Shown: in pieces, positions 41,659 through 54,300 of the stretch
How positions within the stretch are numbered: position 1 is the stretch's first letter
Layout of the letters: each line of letters starts with the position of its first letter
Program-made: the position numbers and the translations under genes
DNA from: Ustilago trichophora
Lineage: Eukaryota; Basidiomycota; Ustilaginomycetes; Ustilaginales; Ustilaginaceae
DNA length: 64,000 nucleotides
Direction: 5' to 3'
Assembly: GCA_900323505.1 (NCBI GenBank)
Contig: OOIN01000010.1
Coordinates: 372,001-436,000, forward strand
The notes under the pieces: model-generated
The model's input: only the letters and a program-made list of their open reading frames with translations
The model's database searches: none
What the model was told of the DNA's origin: nothing

Positions 41659-42963
41659 ATGGCCACCCAAGTCCACCAGCTCTCTCTGGGCCCCCTCACC
41701 GCCCACTCCTTCAATGCCGATCGCACCAAAGTCGCCGTGTCCCCCAACTCCAACATCGTCCACATCTACGCCCAAACCCCTACCGGCTGGAACCTCGAGC
41801 ACACCCTCGCCGAGCACGACAAGCTCGTCACCGGTATCGACTGGGCACCCCAATCCAACCGTATCGTCACCTGTTCTCAGGACCGCAATGCCTACGTATG
41901 GCAGCTTCAACCCGACTCTCAAACCGCAGCTCAGGTGTGGAAGCCCACTCTCGTACTGCTGCGTCTGAATCGTGCCGCTACTTTCGTGCGATGGAGCCCT
42001 AACGAGGACAAATTTGCCGTCGCTTCTGGTGCACGCATCATCAGCATCTGCTCCTTTGAAGAGGATAACGACTGGTGGGTTGCCAAGCACATCAAGCGCC
42101 CGCTCAGGTCGACTGTATTGTCGCTCGACTGGCACGAGAACAACGTTCTGCTCGCTGCTGGATGTGCCGATATGAAGGCTCGTGTCTTCAGTGCTTATAT
42201 CAAGGGTGTTGATGCCAAACCTCCCGCGAGTGTCTGGGGTGAGAGGTTGCCCTTTGGTACCGTTTGCGGAGAGTTCTCCACCCCCAGTGGTGGCTGGGTG
42301 CACGGTGTCAGCTTCAGCCCCAGCGGTGACGTACTCGCCTTTGTGGGTCACGATTCCAGCTTGACCGTTGTCTACCCTAGTGGACCCGAACAGCCCCCTG
42401 CTGCAGTTCATGTCATCCGCAGCCCAACCTTGCCCTATGTCACCCTGACCTTTGTCGCCGAAAATCAGATTATTGCTGCGGGACACGACTGCCAACCGGT
42501 CCTCTTCCAGGGTGATGCTCAATCTGGCTGGTCCATCGTCAAGTCTCTCGACGCGGCCGGCGCAGCTGCTTCCAAGGGCGCTCCTCCTCCTCCACCCCCT
42601 AAAGCCCCCGGTCTTTCGGGTCCCAGTGTCGGGAGACTCAACAATGAAGCTTTCAACCGTTTCAAATCTGCCGATTCTCGAGGAGGTGCTTCATCCCCTT
42701 CCTCCAGTGCCGGTGGTGCAGGTGGCAGCGGAAGCGTCGCTGGCGCACTTGGCGCCGTGGCGGGTGCAAGCGTAGGCGCAGACGGAGAGCTGCACACCAC
42801 CCATCAAAACACTATTACTAGTGTCAGGCCTTACTCTGGTGCCAAAGCCAACGTCGACCAGGTTTCGACCAGTGGTGTCGACGGTAGACTGTGCATCTTT
42901 GCTGTTGCCCACGGTACTCCTGTGGGAGGCATTCAGAAGGGCTTGTCCAGTTTGCAGATCTAG
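41659..42963 (+). CDS. ARC40: Arp2/3 complex subunit 1 (ARPC1/Arc40), WD40
   Basis: Single exon, 434 residues. The start LSLGPLTAHSFNADRTKVAV and the repeats IDWAPQSNRIVTCSQDRNAYVW, ATFVRWSPNEDKFAVASGAR, LSLDWHENNVLLAAGCADMK and GVSFSPSGDVLAFVGHDSSL are hallmark ARPC1 WD40 blades of a seven-bladed propeller. Before the last blade an inserted loop (about 300-375) contains a proline run and LNNEAFNRFKSAD, corresponding to the ARPC1 protruding helix that contacts actin/Arp3 and activators. The loop is extended by Ser/Gly-rich sequence. ARPC1 is essential for branched actin nucleation at endocytic patches and hyphal tips. Confidence 0.96.
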   Translation: MATQVHQLSLGPLTAHSFNADRTKVAVSPNSNIVHIYAQTPTGWNLEHTLAEHDKLVTGIDWAPQSNRIVTCSQDRNAYVWQLQPDSQTAAQVWKPTLVLLRLNRAATFVRWSPNEDKFAVASGARIISICSFEEDNDWWVAKHIKRPLRSTVLSLDWHENNVLLAAGCADMKARVFSAYIKGVDAKPPASVWGERLPFGTVCGEFSTPSGGWVHGVSFSPSGDVLAFVGHDSSLTVVYPSGPEQPPAAVHVIRSPTLPYVTLTFVAENQIIAAGHDCQPVLFQGDAQSGWSIVKSLDAAGAAASKGAPPPPPPKAPGLSGPSVGRLNNEAFNRFKSADSRGGASSPSSSAGGAGGSGSVAGALGAVAGASVGADGELHTTHQNTITSVRPYSGAKANVDQVSTSGVDGRLCIFAVAHGTPVGGIQKGLSSLQI

Positions 42964-43584
42964 ATGAAAGTCTCTTGACGGATTGGACAGATGCGCACTT
43001 GGCCAAGGGCACAATGTGGATGGCTTGCCAATCCTTCAGATGTAGGCGCTCATCGTTGAGTTCTCTCTCTCTCATTCAATGATGCTCTAGAGTCAATCAT
43101 TATAAGTCTCAATGCCTAGGAAATTTTATCCAAGTCACTTTTTCCCGTTTTTTGTGTGTTCCGTGCCTTGTAACATGCTGTTTTTTCCGAAGAGCATCAG
43201 CAACGTTTTTGTTCTAAACGCACGCTGGTTTCCATTCATAATCAGCAAGCACTGTCAGAAAATACCAGACCAAAGAGAATTTTGCAAAACCCAGACCGTC
43301 AACAAAAACAAAACAAACAAAAAAGAAAGCGTCAAGAGAGTACTAGTAATACAGCGTAAAGACAGACGATAAGACAACGAGATGGATGCAAGAGACTAAG
43401 AAGAGACTAAGAAGAGAAAAGAAAAAGAAAGAAAAGGAAGAAACAAAAAAAAAAAAAAAAAAACAACAAAAAAATGCAGAATGATGCTGTAAGTTATGCT
43501 AAGGGTGGTCGACTCTTATGATTGTGATGCAGAAAGATGCTTAGAAGAAAAAGAAGAAAAGGTATGCTGAACGCTAACGACGTT
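42964..43584. other. Convergent intergenic region, ARPC1 3' / kinase 3'
   Basis: 621 bp; A-rich (A runs around 43445-43475). No gene recognised. Confidence 0.65.
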
Positions 43585-46236
43585 TTAGAGAGAGACGGAG
43601 GAGGCAGCTACTCCGCTAGGGTTGGTATTGCTGGTGTGTTTGAGTTTTGCCGCTCGTTCCTTCCAGGCTCTGTGGACCCAGGGATGGTCACGAATCTGAG
43701 CGATGCTTGCCCTGCGATCAGGGTCGACTTCGAGGCAGAGGAGGAGCAGGTTGAGGGCGTCTGCAGACCATGCTCCCTTGGGCTTGCTAATGCGTCCCTT
43801 GATCGCAGCAGCGGGGTCTGGGAAGGGACACTGGCCGCTCAGCAGGATCGAGAGGAGGACGCCAAGGGACCAGATCTCCGCGTGGGGAGCGCGGTATGGT
43901 TTGCCCTGCAAGATTTCAGGGCTTGCAAAAGTCATGGTGCCAAAGAAGCGGTTGAAGTAAGGTTGGGGCTTGCGAACGTCGGTGATAACAGCGGAGCCAA
44001 AGTCGATGAGTTTGACATTGAAGTCGGCATCGACGACGCAATTCTCGTCCTTGATATCGCGATGGCAAATTCCAATTCGATCCAGGTGCCATACGGTCTC
44101 TACGACTTGGGCGAATACCCATCGTGCCTGCTCCTCGGTCAGACGAGAATGCTGTTCGATGCACTCAAAGAGGTCACAGCTGGTGCGGCGTTGCATAGCT
44201 GCTGGGCGGAGATTTTGGCTAGCAGGCACAACAGGTTCGGGTGCAGGTGGCTGCCAAGGGGTACCGTGCAGTTCCATAACGAGGTAGAAAAAGTTTCGAT
44301 CGTCAAAGAGGTCGATAAACTTGACCACCCCAGGGTGATCAACGACTTTGAGCACAAAGGCTTCCATGGGGATGACGCCGAGTTTAGGATCACGCACCCA
44401 GCCGTGAGCGGGAACTTTGTCCTTGAAGATAAACTTGACTGCCACAGGGAGACCGTCGATGTTGCGCTTGGCTGCGACGACGAAGCCGAATCCACCGCTG
44501 CCGAGCTCGTCGCCAAGCGTGTAAGAAGATGCAAAGCGGGGATGCAGCTCGTAGTCGGCCAGGTGACGTGCGGAAACGGTCTGAGGAGGAGGCAGAGGAG
44601 CACTGAACGATTTTTCCATGGCGGGGGCCTTGAGTGCAGAGCATGGCGACAGAAGCGATGCGTCTGGCACGGGCATGGCATGCGATGATGGCATAACATC
44701 CGACTGTGAGCTGGCTGCCATCCCCGATGCTGACTCGGGGAGCATGGGTTCGGGGCTCATGCGCTGGTCAATCTCGATCTCGGTCTCGTCATCCGCAAAC
44801 GAGATCTTCATGGCGGGGGCCGAGAGGGGCTGTGGGCTGGTGGCGTTGACGTTCAAGATCTGCGAGTCTGCAGGGAATGCCTTGTCCAGGTTGAAAGGCT
44901 TGGGCACAGCCTTGGTGCGAGTGTTGGACTTGAGACGGTTCGCGCTGAACGACCGCGAAAGATCAGTGCCACCACCCAGAAGACTTTCCTTGGGTCGCAG
45001 CTTTTTACTGCTGGACGAGGAAACACTGCTGCTGGAGCTACTCGACCTTCGCTGAGCAATGACGGATGCCTCATCGGGCAAGCTCTTGGTCAAAGTGAGC
45101 GGAGAGTAGGGCGGGGTGAGAAGCGTCGACGGCGAACCAGGGTTGCGGCCAGGCGATAGCTCCTGAGCTCGACGTGGGATGGGGGAACCCGATGACGAGG
45201 GGTGCTCGTTGCTTTTGGTCTTGCCGCGCATGCTGACGCTGGCAAACTCCCGAGAGAGCGGTGACATACCCAGCGAGCCGTGGCGCTGGAGAGGAGCACG
45301 TACAGGCTTGGACTGGCGAGGAGTCGAAGTAACGGGGAAGGCCAAGGAAGCACGCGAGAGTTGAGGCGAGAGCGAAGCGCGGGATGCATCATCGTCACGC
45401 AACGCCTGCTCGCTGCCATCTCCAAGACGCTTGCTCTGCTCAGCCTCCATCATGGAAGCGACCAGAGGTGTTGGCGGTAAGAATGGGCTGACAGGGGTGC
45501 CGGTGGCAGCGCCATCACGGGCGCCGTAGAACAGTGATCCGCCAGGAGTTTGTGGGAAGTTGGGTCGAGCGAAGGCCGATGGTGCCAGGGCGGGGAGTGT
45601 GAGCTTCGGCTTGTTAGGGCGGTTGAGTGGGGACGATGGGGAAGCCGCCGAGAAGCCTCGAGGGCCGAGCTGAGCTTGACTTTTGGGCGACATGCTCTCC
45701 GATGGTGACAGAACGCTTGGTTGTGATGATAGGGATGACGATGGTGCGAGCGATGCATCGTGCGATTTAGTCATACTCGAATCGGTAGGGTTGGAAGCTG
45801 GACGGACCTTTCTTGCAGCAAGAGCTTCGGCGAGAAGGTTCTTGGTGGGGCGCGAGGAAGAGGGAGCAGTGTGCTTGTGAAGACCAAGGACGTTGAAAGA
45901 CTCGCTTTGGTCGTAAAGGTGGTTGGCAGCGAGACTGGGCTTGAGCGGCGTGCGGAGGTCAAAGCTCGAGACGGAGCCGAGCGACTGACTGAGCTCCGGC
46001 TCGAGGTCACCAGAGCTGCCTGAGGAGGAGATGGAGTGAGTGGACTGGGAGGAAGCCATGTTGGCCATGATGCTGTTGGCGACGGCACGGTCGATGGCGC
46101 CCGTCTTGAGAGGGGCAGCGACTCGGATCTCGTCGTCGTCGCATTCCATGTCTTCAGCGGGATTCCAAGCGTCCTCAGAGTCAGGCAGGTGCTGAATAGC
46201 AGCATTGGCCTGCGGATTCAAAGTGGAAGCAAGCAT
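43585..46236 (-). CDS. Ser/Thr kinase with PAS-kinase-like catalytic domain
   Basis: Single coding exon, 883 residues. The catalytic domain lies at about 572-850: LGDELGSGGFGFVVAAKR (G-loop), VAVKFIFKDKV (ATP Lys), CDLFECIEQHSRLTEEQARW, IGICHRDIKDENCVVD (catalytic loop), VKLIDFGSAV (DFG), FFGTMTFASPEILQGKPYRA and PHAEIWSLGVLLSILLSG. The DLFxxIE and IKLIDFGSA-type blocks are closest to PAS kinases (Psk1/Psk2, PASK), CAMK-group regulators of carbon storage and translation. No PAS domain is visible in the 570-residue N-terminus, which is Ser/Pro-rich and disordered, with many SP/TP sites. A ~20-residue Pro-rich insertion lies between N-lobe and DLF. A 5'-UTR intron appears to end directly at the start codon. 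Orthology to PAS kinases is tentative. Confidence 0.85.
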   Translation of the reverse strand: MLASTLNPQANAAIQHLPDSEDAWNPAEDMECDDDEIRVAAPLKTGAIDRAVANSIMANMASSQSTHSISSSGSSGDLEPELSQSLGSVSSFDLRTPLKPSLAANHLYDQSESFNVLGLHKHTAPSSSRPTKNLLAEALAARKVRPASNPTDSSMTKSHDASLAPSSSLSSQPSVLSPSESMSPKSQAQLGPRGFSAASPSSPLNRPNKPKLTLPALAPSAFARPNFPQTPGGSLFYGARDGAATGTPVSPFLPPTPLVASMMEAEQSKRLGDGSEQALRDDDASRASLSPQLSRASLAFPVTSTPRQSKPVRAPLQRHGSLGMSPLSREFASVSMRGKTKSNEHPSSSGSPIPRRAQELSPGRNPGSPSTLLTPPYSPLTLTKSLPDEASVIAQRRSSSSSSSVSSSSSKKLRPKESLLGGGTDLSRSFSANRLKSNTRTKAVPKPFNLDKAFPADSQILNVNATSPQPLSAPAMKISFADDETEIEIDQRMSPEPMLPESASGMAASSQSDVMPSSHAMPVPDASLLSPCSALKAPAMEKSFSAPLPPPQTVSARHLADYELHPRFASSYTLGDELGSGGFGFVVAAKRNIDGLPVAVKFIFKDKVPAHGWVRDPKLGVIPMEAFVLKVVDHPGVVKFIDLFDDRNFFYLVMELHGTPWQPPAPEPVVPASQNLRPAAMQRRTSCDLFECIEQHSRLTEEQARWVFAQVVETVWHLDRIGICHRDIKDENCVVDADFNVKLIDFGSAVITDVRKPQPYFNRFFGTMTFASPEILQGKPYRAPHAEIWSLGVLLSILLSGQCPFPDPAAAIKGRISKPKGAWSADALNLLLLCLEVDPDRRASIAQIRDHPWVHRAWKERAAKLKHTSNTNPSGVAASSVSL

Positions 46237-46352
46237 CTGTATGCGGCAGAGAGCAGAGTGAAACAGCTCGGCGAGAGGTTAGCAACGGCTCAAATGATAG
46301 CGGGTACGCGAAGAAGCCGCACAGCACGGCTTTTTAGGACGTCTAGACTTAC
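46237..46352 (-). other. Probable 5'-UTR intron of the PAS-kinase-like gene
   Basis: On the minus strand CCAAG is followed by GTAAGT at 46352, and ATACAG ends at 46237 immediately before the ATG (46236-46234). Length 116 nt is typical here. The exon upstream has no in-frame ATG close by, so it is read as non-coding leader. Confidence 0.6.
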
Positions 46353-48302
46353 CTTGGAAAGACACTGGGCGGTAGCACAATGAGGACTTGTTTATGCTGC
46401 AGTCGAGGGCATAGGCAGGGATCAGGGTGGCTGACTTTCGGATGAAAGCTGGAGGCGTACGGGATATGGTGGGCGTTCAAGGCTGGTTGGGCAAAAGACT
46501 AGGTCTGGACCGAGGCTGATTCAATAGCTGGCGAACAGACGTTCCAGACGTTGCTGCTAGGTTGAAGGCGTCGGATTGAGGCTGAGAGCGATAGCTGTGA
46601 TGCGTGCGATTGAGAGATAGACCAGCCGGAGAGCTGAAGTCGAGAAGATGGTCAAGAGAGTGTCACGATGGCGAGCGAATCGAGAAAGAGAGAGAGAGAG
46701 AGAGCCGTAGGTGGTCAAGCGCAGGTGTGGTGGTATGATGATGTGGTAGCTCTGGCGAGGACAACTGGTGGTGTCGTGAGCGAGGTTGTTGGTGGTGGTG
46801 GTGGTGATGAATACTGTTGTGGAAGGTGGAAGGCGAAGATGAAGATGTAGAAAGGAAGCAAGAGGAAGTTGTTTGCTGGACAGGTTGCTTAAGATGGTCT
46901 TCGGCAGGAGGATCGAGCTGAGAGCAAGCAAGCTCTGAACGAGACAGTCAGGCAGGCAGGCAGGAAGGCAGGAAGGCGGGCAGGCAGGCAGGCAGAGCGG
47001 AGCAAAGGTATGCAGCGGACTGTGGACAGGCGACAGGTGGACAGGCAGAGAGAGAGGGGAGAGAGCTGGGTGTCGTTAGCATGAAGGAGGTTTGCGGTGG
47101 TCCAGGAAGCGCGCAATCGCAGCTTAAGTTTCGAGTTTAGCGTCGTACCGTACGAGGATGTGGTGCTTTCGCGCCTGGTGGAGCAACTTGACAGCGAAGA
47201 AAGTCACTTTTAGGGAAAGAGAGAGGGATAAAGAGAATGCAGGAAATCGTAGCCAAAGTCCGAAGCGGAAGGCGGCGGCGGCGACGGCGGTTACAGCGAA
47301 AGAGTGCAGGAGAGGAGGCGAGTAGGCGAGCAAGCAGGTTGAGCGAGCCAAGAGAGATGAGGGTACACCCACACTTGGTCTTTGCTGCCTGTCCACGTTA
47401 AGAGCTTGCTTCCTGTCGTCGGAATCGGACAGGGGTGTGAGGCACGAGCTTGAGAAAAGAAGAGAAGAAGATCCGGAGCGGATCGAGAGGGGAGAGGGCT
47501 TGGGGAGGCGCAAGAGCGGAGCGGAAAAAGTGGCAGTCCAAGCTTTTTTTGCGGTATGAGTTCAACGCCCAGGTTTGATCGTCACACGAAGCGCTTTGGC
47601 TTTGGCTTTGGCTATGGCTATGGGTTTGGGTTTGGATATGCTTTTGGAATGTCTGGGTGCGGGACAAGGCAATGCAGTAGATAGAGAAGGACAAAAGAGA
47701 AGGCGAGGATCCGGGGTCTGGACTGAAACTGAATTGTACTGTAACTCGAAGATCGGTCTAAGCAAGGTCCAACTGCCAATCCTGCCAAAAGAGACAAATG
47801 CCTACGCGAGCCACAGCCGAGGCGTTGACCTCGTCCTCCCACAGCCTGCAACTCTCTGTGCAACACCCTCTCTCTCTCTCTCTCTCTCTCTCTTTGACCC
47901 TGCTTCCCTGCAGCCTAATCTTTAGCCCACTCAGAACACAGCGTCAACTTACTTGTGCACTATTCAGAGTTATCACGACCTTCAGCATTGCTCAATGGAA
48001 GGTAAGAAGGTCAAAAAGCTGTAGAATTCAACAAAATCGAACCGAAGCACAAGCCATCGACTCAAGGGGAGAAAGGGAGAGAGGCCATGTCGGGCGATGG
48101 GCGACGGGCGACGGACGGAGAGCGGAGAGCGGAGAGCGAGAGCGATTCGTAGAGAGATAGATGAAATGAAAAAATGTGCCTAGGCGAGGCGGGGCGTAGT
48201 CTGCGTCGCCGTATTCACTTGATCGCAGCAGGACAGAGCAGCAGCAGCAGCAGCAGCAGCACAATAGCAACAAGTGGGCGGACAACGAAGCGCAATCGCA
48301 TT

Positions 48303-48335
<33 letters not shown>

Positions 48336-51300
48336 TAGTCTGCTGGAAGTGGCGGCAAGCATCGCGACACACAGAGTGAGCTGCAGCGGCAGAGCGGATT
48401 GGGCAAAGGAGAGGCGTGTGACCCATCGCGACTTTCCTTTTTCTTTTTTTTTTTACTAAAGAAGCGAAAAATACCGCGCATAAAGTGACACAGAAGCGCC
48501 GATCGTGCCCTGGTGTGGAAAAAAAAAAGGAGCCATTCATTTCTCCCATCCTTTGTTTTATTTTAGTTTATAAAAAATAAGTCGCAACGTTGATGCATTG
48601 CACCGTGCTATCCTGTGCTGTGTTGTGTTTTGCTGCAGATTGAGCTGCTCCTCCTCTCGACGCAAGAGACATTTTGCTTGCTTGCTTGCTTCTTGCTTGC
48701 TTATTGCGAGCCCTTCCGGCTGATCCGTTGCTCGCTTCCAAACGCATACTGGCACGCTACTCTCTTGGGAATGGCATGGTACCTCCTTCTTGGCATCTTG
48801 TCGATCTTCGTGGCAAATGATGAAACCAACACCATCTTTCTTTGCTCAGCGTTGATCATCGTCGATCTCATCTGAAACGCCAGGGGATAAGAGGCATGCT
48901 GCTCGGGTAGCATACAGGGCAGTATTGAACTTCAGGAACCTGCTCTCTACCTAGTCGACTCTGGGTGAAAAAACAGAGAAAGCTGCCCCGCTGTACGACG
49001 AAAAGGTTTCTTCCCTCGTGCTCATACACAGCGCAGGATGGTATAACGATGCCTGCAGCTGTCGGTCAACCTCTTGATCGGTTCAAGGCGGATTTCACCG
49101 AGTTCCACCTGAGCAAGAGAGTCGTCCGAGCTCTCTTTGTAGGCGCAAGATGTCATCGTTTCAAAAAGAGCTTGGTCGCTGCCTCGGCCATGCCGACAGA
49201 CCAGCCACGCATAGACTTGAATTTTAGTTTGGCCCTGCAGCTGTGAAATTTCTCAACCGAATCCCCTTCTCACCGAGGACCCGTCTGCCATCGGTCCCAT
49301 TCCAACGTTCCGCGACCCTCATCTATGAACCTTGTTGAAGTGAGTGAGAGAGCACAATCGATGCTTAAGACGATGCAGTTGCAGCCGACAATCGTTGCCC
49401 ACAGAACGCGGCAAAAGCGAAAAGCGAGTTGGGCAGGCGAGATCTCGGACTGTGTTCTTCTTTTTGACCCCTTTTCTTTTGCCTTTTTTTTTTTGGTTTT
49501 GGCGCGATCCGCACCGCCAAACGCACCCTGCAATCTGCTGCAGCTTTGCATCCTCGTACGTTGACCACGCTTATTCACACACATACTTTTCTCTTTCCCT
49601 TTCTTCTCGTTCACTCCTTGAAACCGTCGGCTTTCTGTTTCTAGAGTCCTGTCAAGATGGCTTGCAACAGTCTCGCTTATGCCCCACTAGAGCAAGGCAG
49701 ACACCCCTTGGAAGAGATCATGTTTCGGTCGTCTGGACATGTCGCATGCAGACCCGGCTAGCTAGTGCGTGGTACTGTACCAATATGGAACCGATTCACG
49801 AGTGCAGGTTTCAAAGCGGCTGCCGAAATTTCAATATTCGAACGTGCCTTTCGGTGACCTTATTTTTTGGTCTTTTCTCGATCTCGCGCAGCACAAAACC
49901 TACCAACACCGAAAGCTGCTCTCTGGAAACAACCACCCTTTTCTCATCAAGATTGTCGATAAGATACGGATGGTCGCAAGCCCTCAAATCCGCCAAGTTA
50001 GTAGGGATGAGTTTGTGTAGGTCTGATCTCTTCTCAAAGCCAAGAAGAAATCTGCACACTTGCTTGTTCGCTTCCAGACCATGCACCCATGGCTTGCACG
50101 TCTGACGTGCAGCCCTCTGCTAAGCGAGTTGGTCAAGTTCCATTGTCATACTTTACAGGGAGCAGAGAGAGTGCTGGACAAGACTCCTTCGCCAATACTT
50201 ACATGCTAGGCTCAAATTGAGGGTGCAATTTTTCCCGCTCTCATTGCGCTGTTTGCAAACATCGGTCACATTTCTCAAGGTTCGCCAAGCGAGACTTTTG
50301 CAACCATCGTTTAACGGTCTTTGGCCCGCTTTTGCGCTTTCCGGTCATTTCTACTTTTTCACAATGATGTTGTCTTGTCTGTGAGTGATTGATGTCCGAT
50401 CGACTTGAGGCATGACGGCTTCGACCGAGGACAACCGCGGAAAATACAAGACAGCTTATCAACAATTGTTTCTGCACAAGATATCACCGGCGTACACTAA
50501 CACCTAACCGAATAACACCTCCTTACTGCACGATAGCTATCGCCGGTCTGCCTCCTGTCACTCCAGCTCACTCACCTTCGCATCCTTACTCAGCTTGTCA
50601 CACCCCGATTCACGGACCGGGGGGGCGAAAAGCTCTAATTTACTCCTTCCGCACCCTCCTCCTCCTCTCCTGAGGCATTTCGACCCCCGACCTGTTAGCT
50701 CGATCGTCCCAACTGATCTCTCTGGGCTTTGGTTCACATTGCTCCGCTCTCGCCGAGTCTGATTCGTCACGGGCTTCTCAGGTCCGCACGATGAGGCAAC
50801 AATTGGTGTGCTGAGCCCGAATTGGTTGCGTTGAAATGAATTTTCGGGGAAAAAGAAAGCATCCTGCAGCAGCCGTGATTTACAGTACAGAATTTGACAG
50901 TACATTGTTAGAGGGAGACCAATATATGAAAGCTTCGGCGTCTCTTCGGGGTCCTTTCACAACGCCGATTGAATTCTCAGCATCACTTCACTGTAGAGTC
51001 CAATAGTTTGCATGCACAGAACTTTGCGTCTCCGTTGATGGTCGTAGAAGGAAATAAGGTTAATTTGCTAAAGATACAGTAGAGTGCAGATCAGGCGAAA
51101 TGGGGGCAAAAGTAGAGCTCGGCGAAAGCTTCGTCATGAAGCATGTGTTCTACATCCTGGCTTTGTTTCAGCACTTTGGGGCGGACGAGGTCGCAACAAG
51201 AAGGAATCAAGGTGGTTTCTGGGTCACCGGCTGACCATCAAAGGGGGAAGAGGCCAAAAAGGTGCCATTAACCGTGAGCAGCTGATCGAGGGAGTGTACA

Positions 51301-54300
51301 GTAAGTTGTATTTGGAAGCCAGGTACTTTATTGTATATTTCAACCGTGAATCATGCATTCAAATCAGAGAAAGGATGAATCTACACTAACACAGCGATCG
51401 GATCGTATCCGATCATCCCGAAGAGGAGCAATCAAGATCGCGAAGGGAGAAGGGAGCATTCCTGAACCTCCGCACTCCTTGGACGCTTTTCCGAGTCGCT
51501 ACTGTATTCTTGACGATCGAAGCCGCATCAATCTGTCATTCCAATGGAAGCTCCCTTCTGTGATGACCTAGAAGGCTTGCCCGCGTGGGGACTCTGCATC
51601 CCTCATTCCAGCTGTCGATCGGGACGATCTTTCTCTTTGCGTTCCAGGAACCGCACATTCCTCTTCTCTACTGTATTTTTTTTTCCCCTCCGTAAATCCC
51701 AATTCTAACCGGAAATCCATTTACGCGAGGATCCAAACGCGTGGTACTTTGACGTGTCGTGACGTGACGCGAAAGTGCCCTGCTTTCCCTTGATTTTTGT
51801 TCTCACGATCAGAGACTTGGCCTGACGAGCACACTTTTTAAGGGTCTGTTTCAGTTGCGGACCGTGTTTCGGAATTGATTTACGAAACGCCGAGCGCTGT
51901 TAGATTGCTAGGGGATGTGGGAATGCATTCCGATGTGATTTTGTGTAAGACCTCTTCCCACTTCGACTGCGGCTATTCCATCCCACAGCACGTAATATTT
52001 TTGTCGAATTGCTATTCGACTCGACTCGGGATCGGGTGGGAGAGGCCTCGGAGACAAAGCAGCTGACCTGAAAGATGTCCCTAGCGGGTCGGAGGTTGAT
52101 GGGGCAAAGAGAAGGACAAAGAAAATGCGGGGTGAGCTTCAGGAACGACGAGAGGAGAGAGTCCAGAATTCCACGCTCTCTTTTTGTTTTTGTCACTGGT
52201 TGTTGAAATTCATGCAAGTGGCACCCTAGATTTTACACTCTTTGCCCGCACCTTTCTCACTTTCTCAAATTTTCAATCTGTAAATCATCCTTACCTTTTC
52301 GTCATTCGATCCCTCGACCCTTCTCCAAATTCCGGCGAAGAGAGAGCATAGAAGTAGTACTCAGCGTATGCGTCGGTCTTTGATCGCTTATCGCAGACAT
52401 TGTGAAGGAGCTGAAAGCCAAGGTGTGGCGGTCGCCGTAGGTAAAGCGACTGGGTGAGGATCGTAAGTGGCTGGCTCAAAGCGATGAAGAATTTTTTATT
52501 TTATTTTTCTAGAGGAAGAGTTAAAGTTGCTGAAGAAGGGGAGCGTGAGCGTGTGAAATGGAGGCCGACGCGGGGAAGCGCGTGTTCCTAAGCGAGTCGG
52601 ACCACGCCTCCCTCTTCCCCACGGTTCGCTCTTCCCACAAGTACAGTACTGTATTGTACACTTGCCAGGGGGGGAAGGGCTACACACGCTTTGACAACAT
52701 CCTGGTACTGCGTTGCGGGATCTGCTTGAAACGTACCATCAAGACGACGACAATGACGGTGGTGGTCTAGCATGGCGCGGGAAAAAGCTACCTGCATCTA
52801 TTGCGGGTATACGTGATCCGCACCGTGGACGGGAAGCCCACTCCGAGATTTGGCTCATACTCTATCTAGCTTATCTGTCCATTCTACATCTCACTCTATC
52901 GCCTCGGATTCCTTCCTAGATTCACATCTATAATGAACTACGCCAACAGCATCTGTTACTGTATCGCCCCGCAAACGACCACTGAAACATGCTTTCCATT
53001 CCAGACAATCCCGACACATTGCATCCGATCCGTTACGCAACACATCCCAGCTGAGTTATCACCAAGAGCGGAGGATAACACTTTGCAGTCGCTTTCGGCA
53101 GTTGAAATGGGGATCAAGGCAGTACAATACTAACACAGTCATGAAAGTGGCTCTCTGAAATCAAATGGTGGCGTGCAGCTCCGTGCATTGATTGCGATTG
53201 GTGTGACTCTTTTGACTCCGCCTAGGCGACCTCTGAGTTTACAAATGCTTGTCGGCAGCTGATGCTTCCCCCGCCTTTTTTCACAACATCGTCTATTCCG
53301 ACGCCCATCAAAGCCCTATCTTCGTTACAATAGACATATTGACAACAATCGGTAGAGCCGAGCGTCTGAGGTGGAGTAGTACAATACAGAGGGGTTCGAG
53401 AGATCTTATCGGCGTCGGCGACTGGGTAAGGCGACGCTTGAAAAGCCGGGTGGGTCAGCGAGTGTCCCAAGCCTTCTTCTAAAACGCAAGATCACCGTTT
53501 TGCTCTCGCTTCCTTCACGTGCAAGCGACTATATCCTCGCATCCACCAAGGGATGACTGTGTACCTTTGCGTTTGCATAGCACGTGTAAAGCCCAACGCC
53601 ACTGCCTTCCAGCCATCATCGATACCACCAAGTCGTAAAGCCTCGACCGCAGCGCCACCAAAAGCTCGAGCAGAATCTTGAGCAGCTTGGAGACGAAACC
53701 CAGCAGGATGGCACTGTGTTACCGCCTTCAAGTCAGACTGCCGGCAATCACACCTCTTTCTCTCAGACACTCCGCTCATCAGATTCCGCCACTCTCAGTT
53801 CTACCGTAACGCATTCCCACAACCTTATCGTTCAAGCCACACTCGAGTGGAAAAGAAGCCGAGCAGAAGAGGAAACATTTCGAGCGGAGTCAAGAAGTGT
53901 ATTTCTAAAAATTGCCAATTCAAGCATAGAATCTCTCTCTCTCTCTCTCTCTCTCTTTTCTTTGTTGTGCATCTTTTTGAGTTGAAATTTCGCAATCTTC
54001 GAAATCTTCTCCGAGCGGATGTGAAGGTTCGAACCCTCCTTCCTCTTCCTCTTCTCCATTGCTCTGCCCTTCTCGGTGTCGTAGTCGGAGACAGAAGCGG
54101 TAAAACGTAATCCTCCGTTTGGATCGGGGTACTGTACTGCTCCGCACCCCAACTTTGGCTAGTGTGTGACAGAGTACGGTTGTGCGCATCGCTGAGCTTG
54201 AATGGAGTACGGATCGAATCTGGATGGTGATCTGGTCACGCCTTGTGTCACGCTTTGTTCTCGACCGAAAGTTAGATCAGGTTGATCTGTTCCCTCTTTG

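Noticed and set aside
43537..44688. 383-codon plus-strand ORF opposite the PAS-kinase-like gene
   Set aside because: Lies antisense to the kinase catalytic domain, whose motifs are unmistakable on the other strand.
49030..49110. tRNA B-box-like GGTTCAAGGC
   Set aside because: T-stem has a mismatch and no matching 5' acceptor half.
49811..50086. 91-codon minus-strand ORF with protein-like composition
   Set aside because: Also begins at GTG, with no ATG in frame, and no family match recognised.
49344..50105. 253-codon plus-strand ORF in the gene-poor tract
   Set aside because: Low-complexity Phe/Ser/Arg-rich reading of CT/T-rich DNA with no domain; probably chance.
50241..50477. Small secreted-protein-like ORF (78 codons) in the gene-poor tract
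   Set aside because: The apparent signal peptide begins at GTG, with an in-frame stop just upstream and no ATG, so it is not a credible effector gene without an unseen exon.
54000..54050. tRNA B-box-like GGTTCGAACCC
   Set aside because: No acceptor stem or D-arm can be drawn at the right distance on either strand; flanked by a CT tract.
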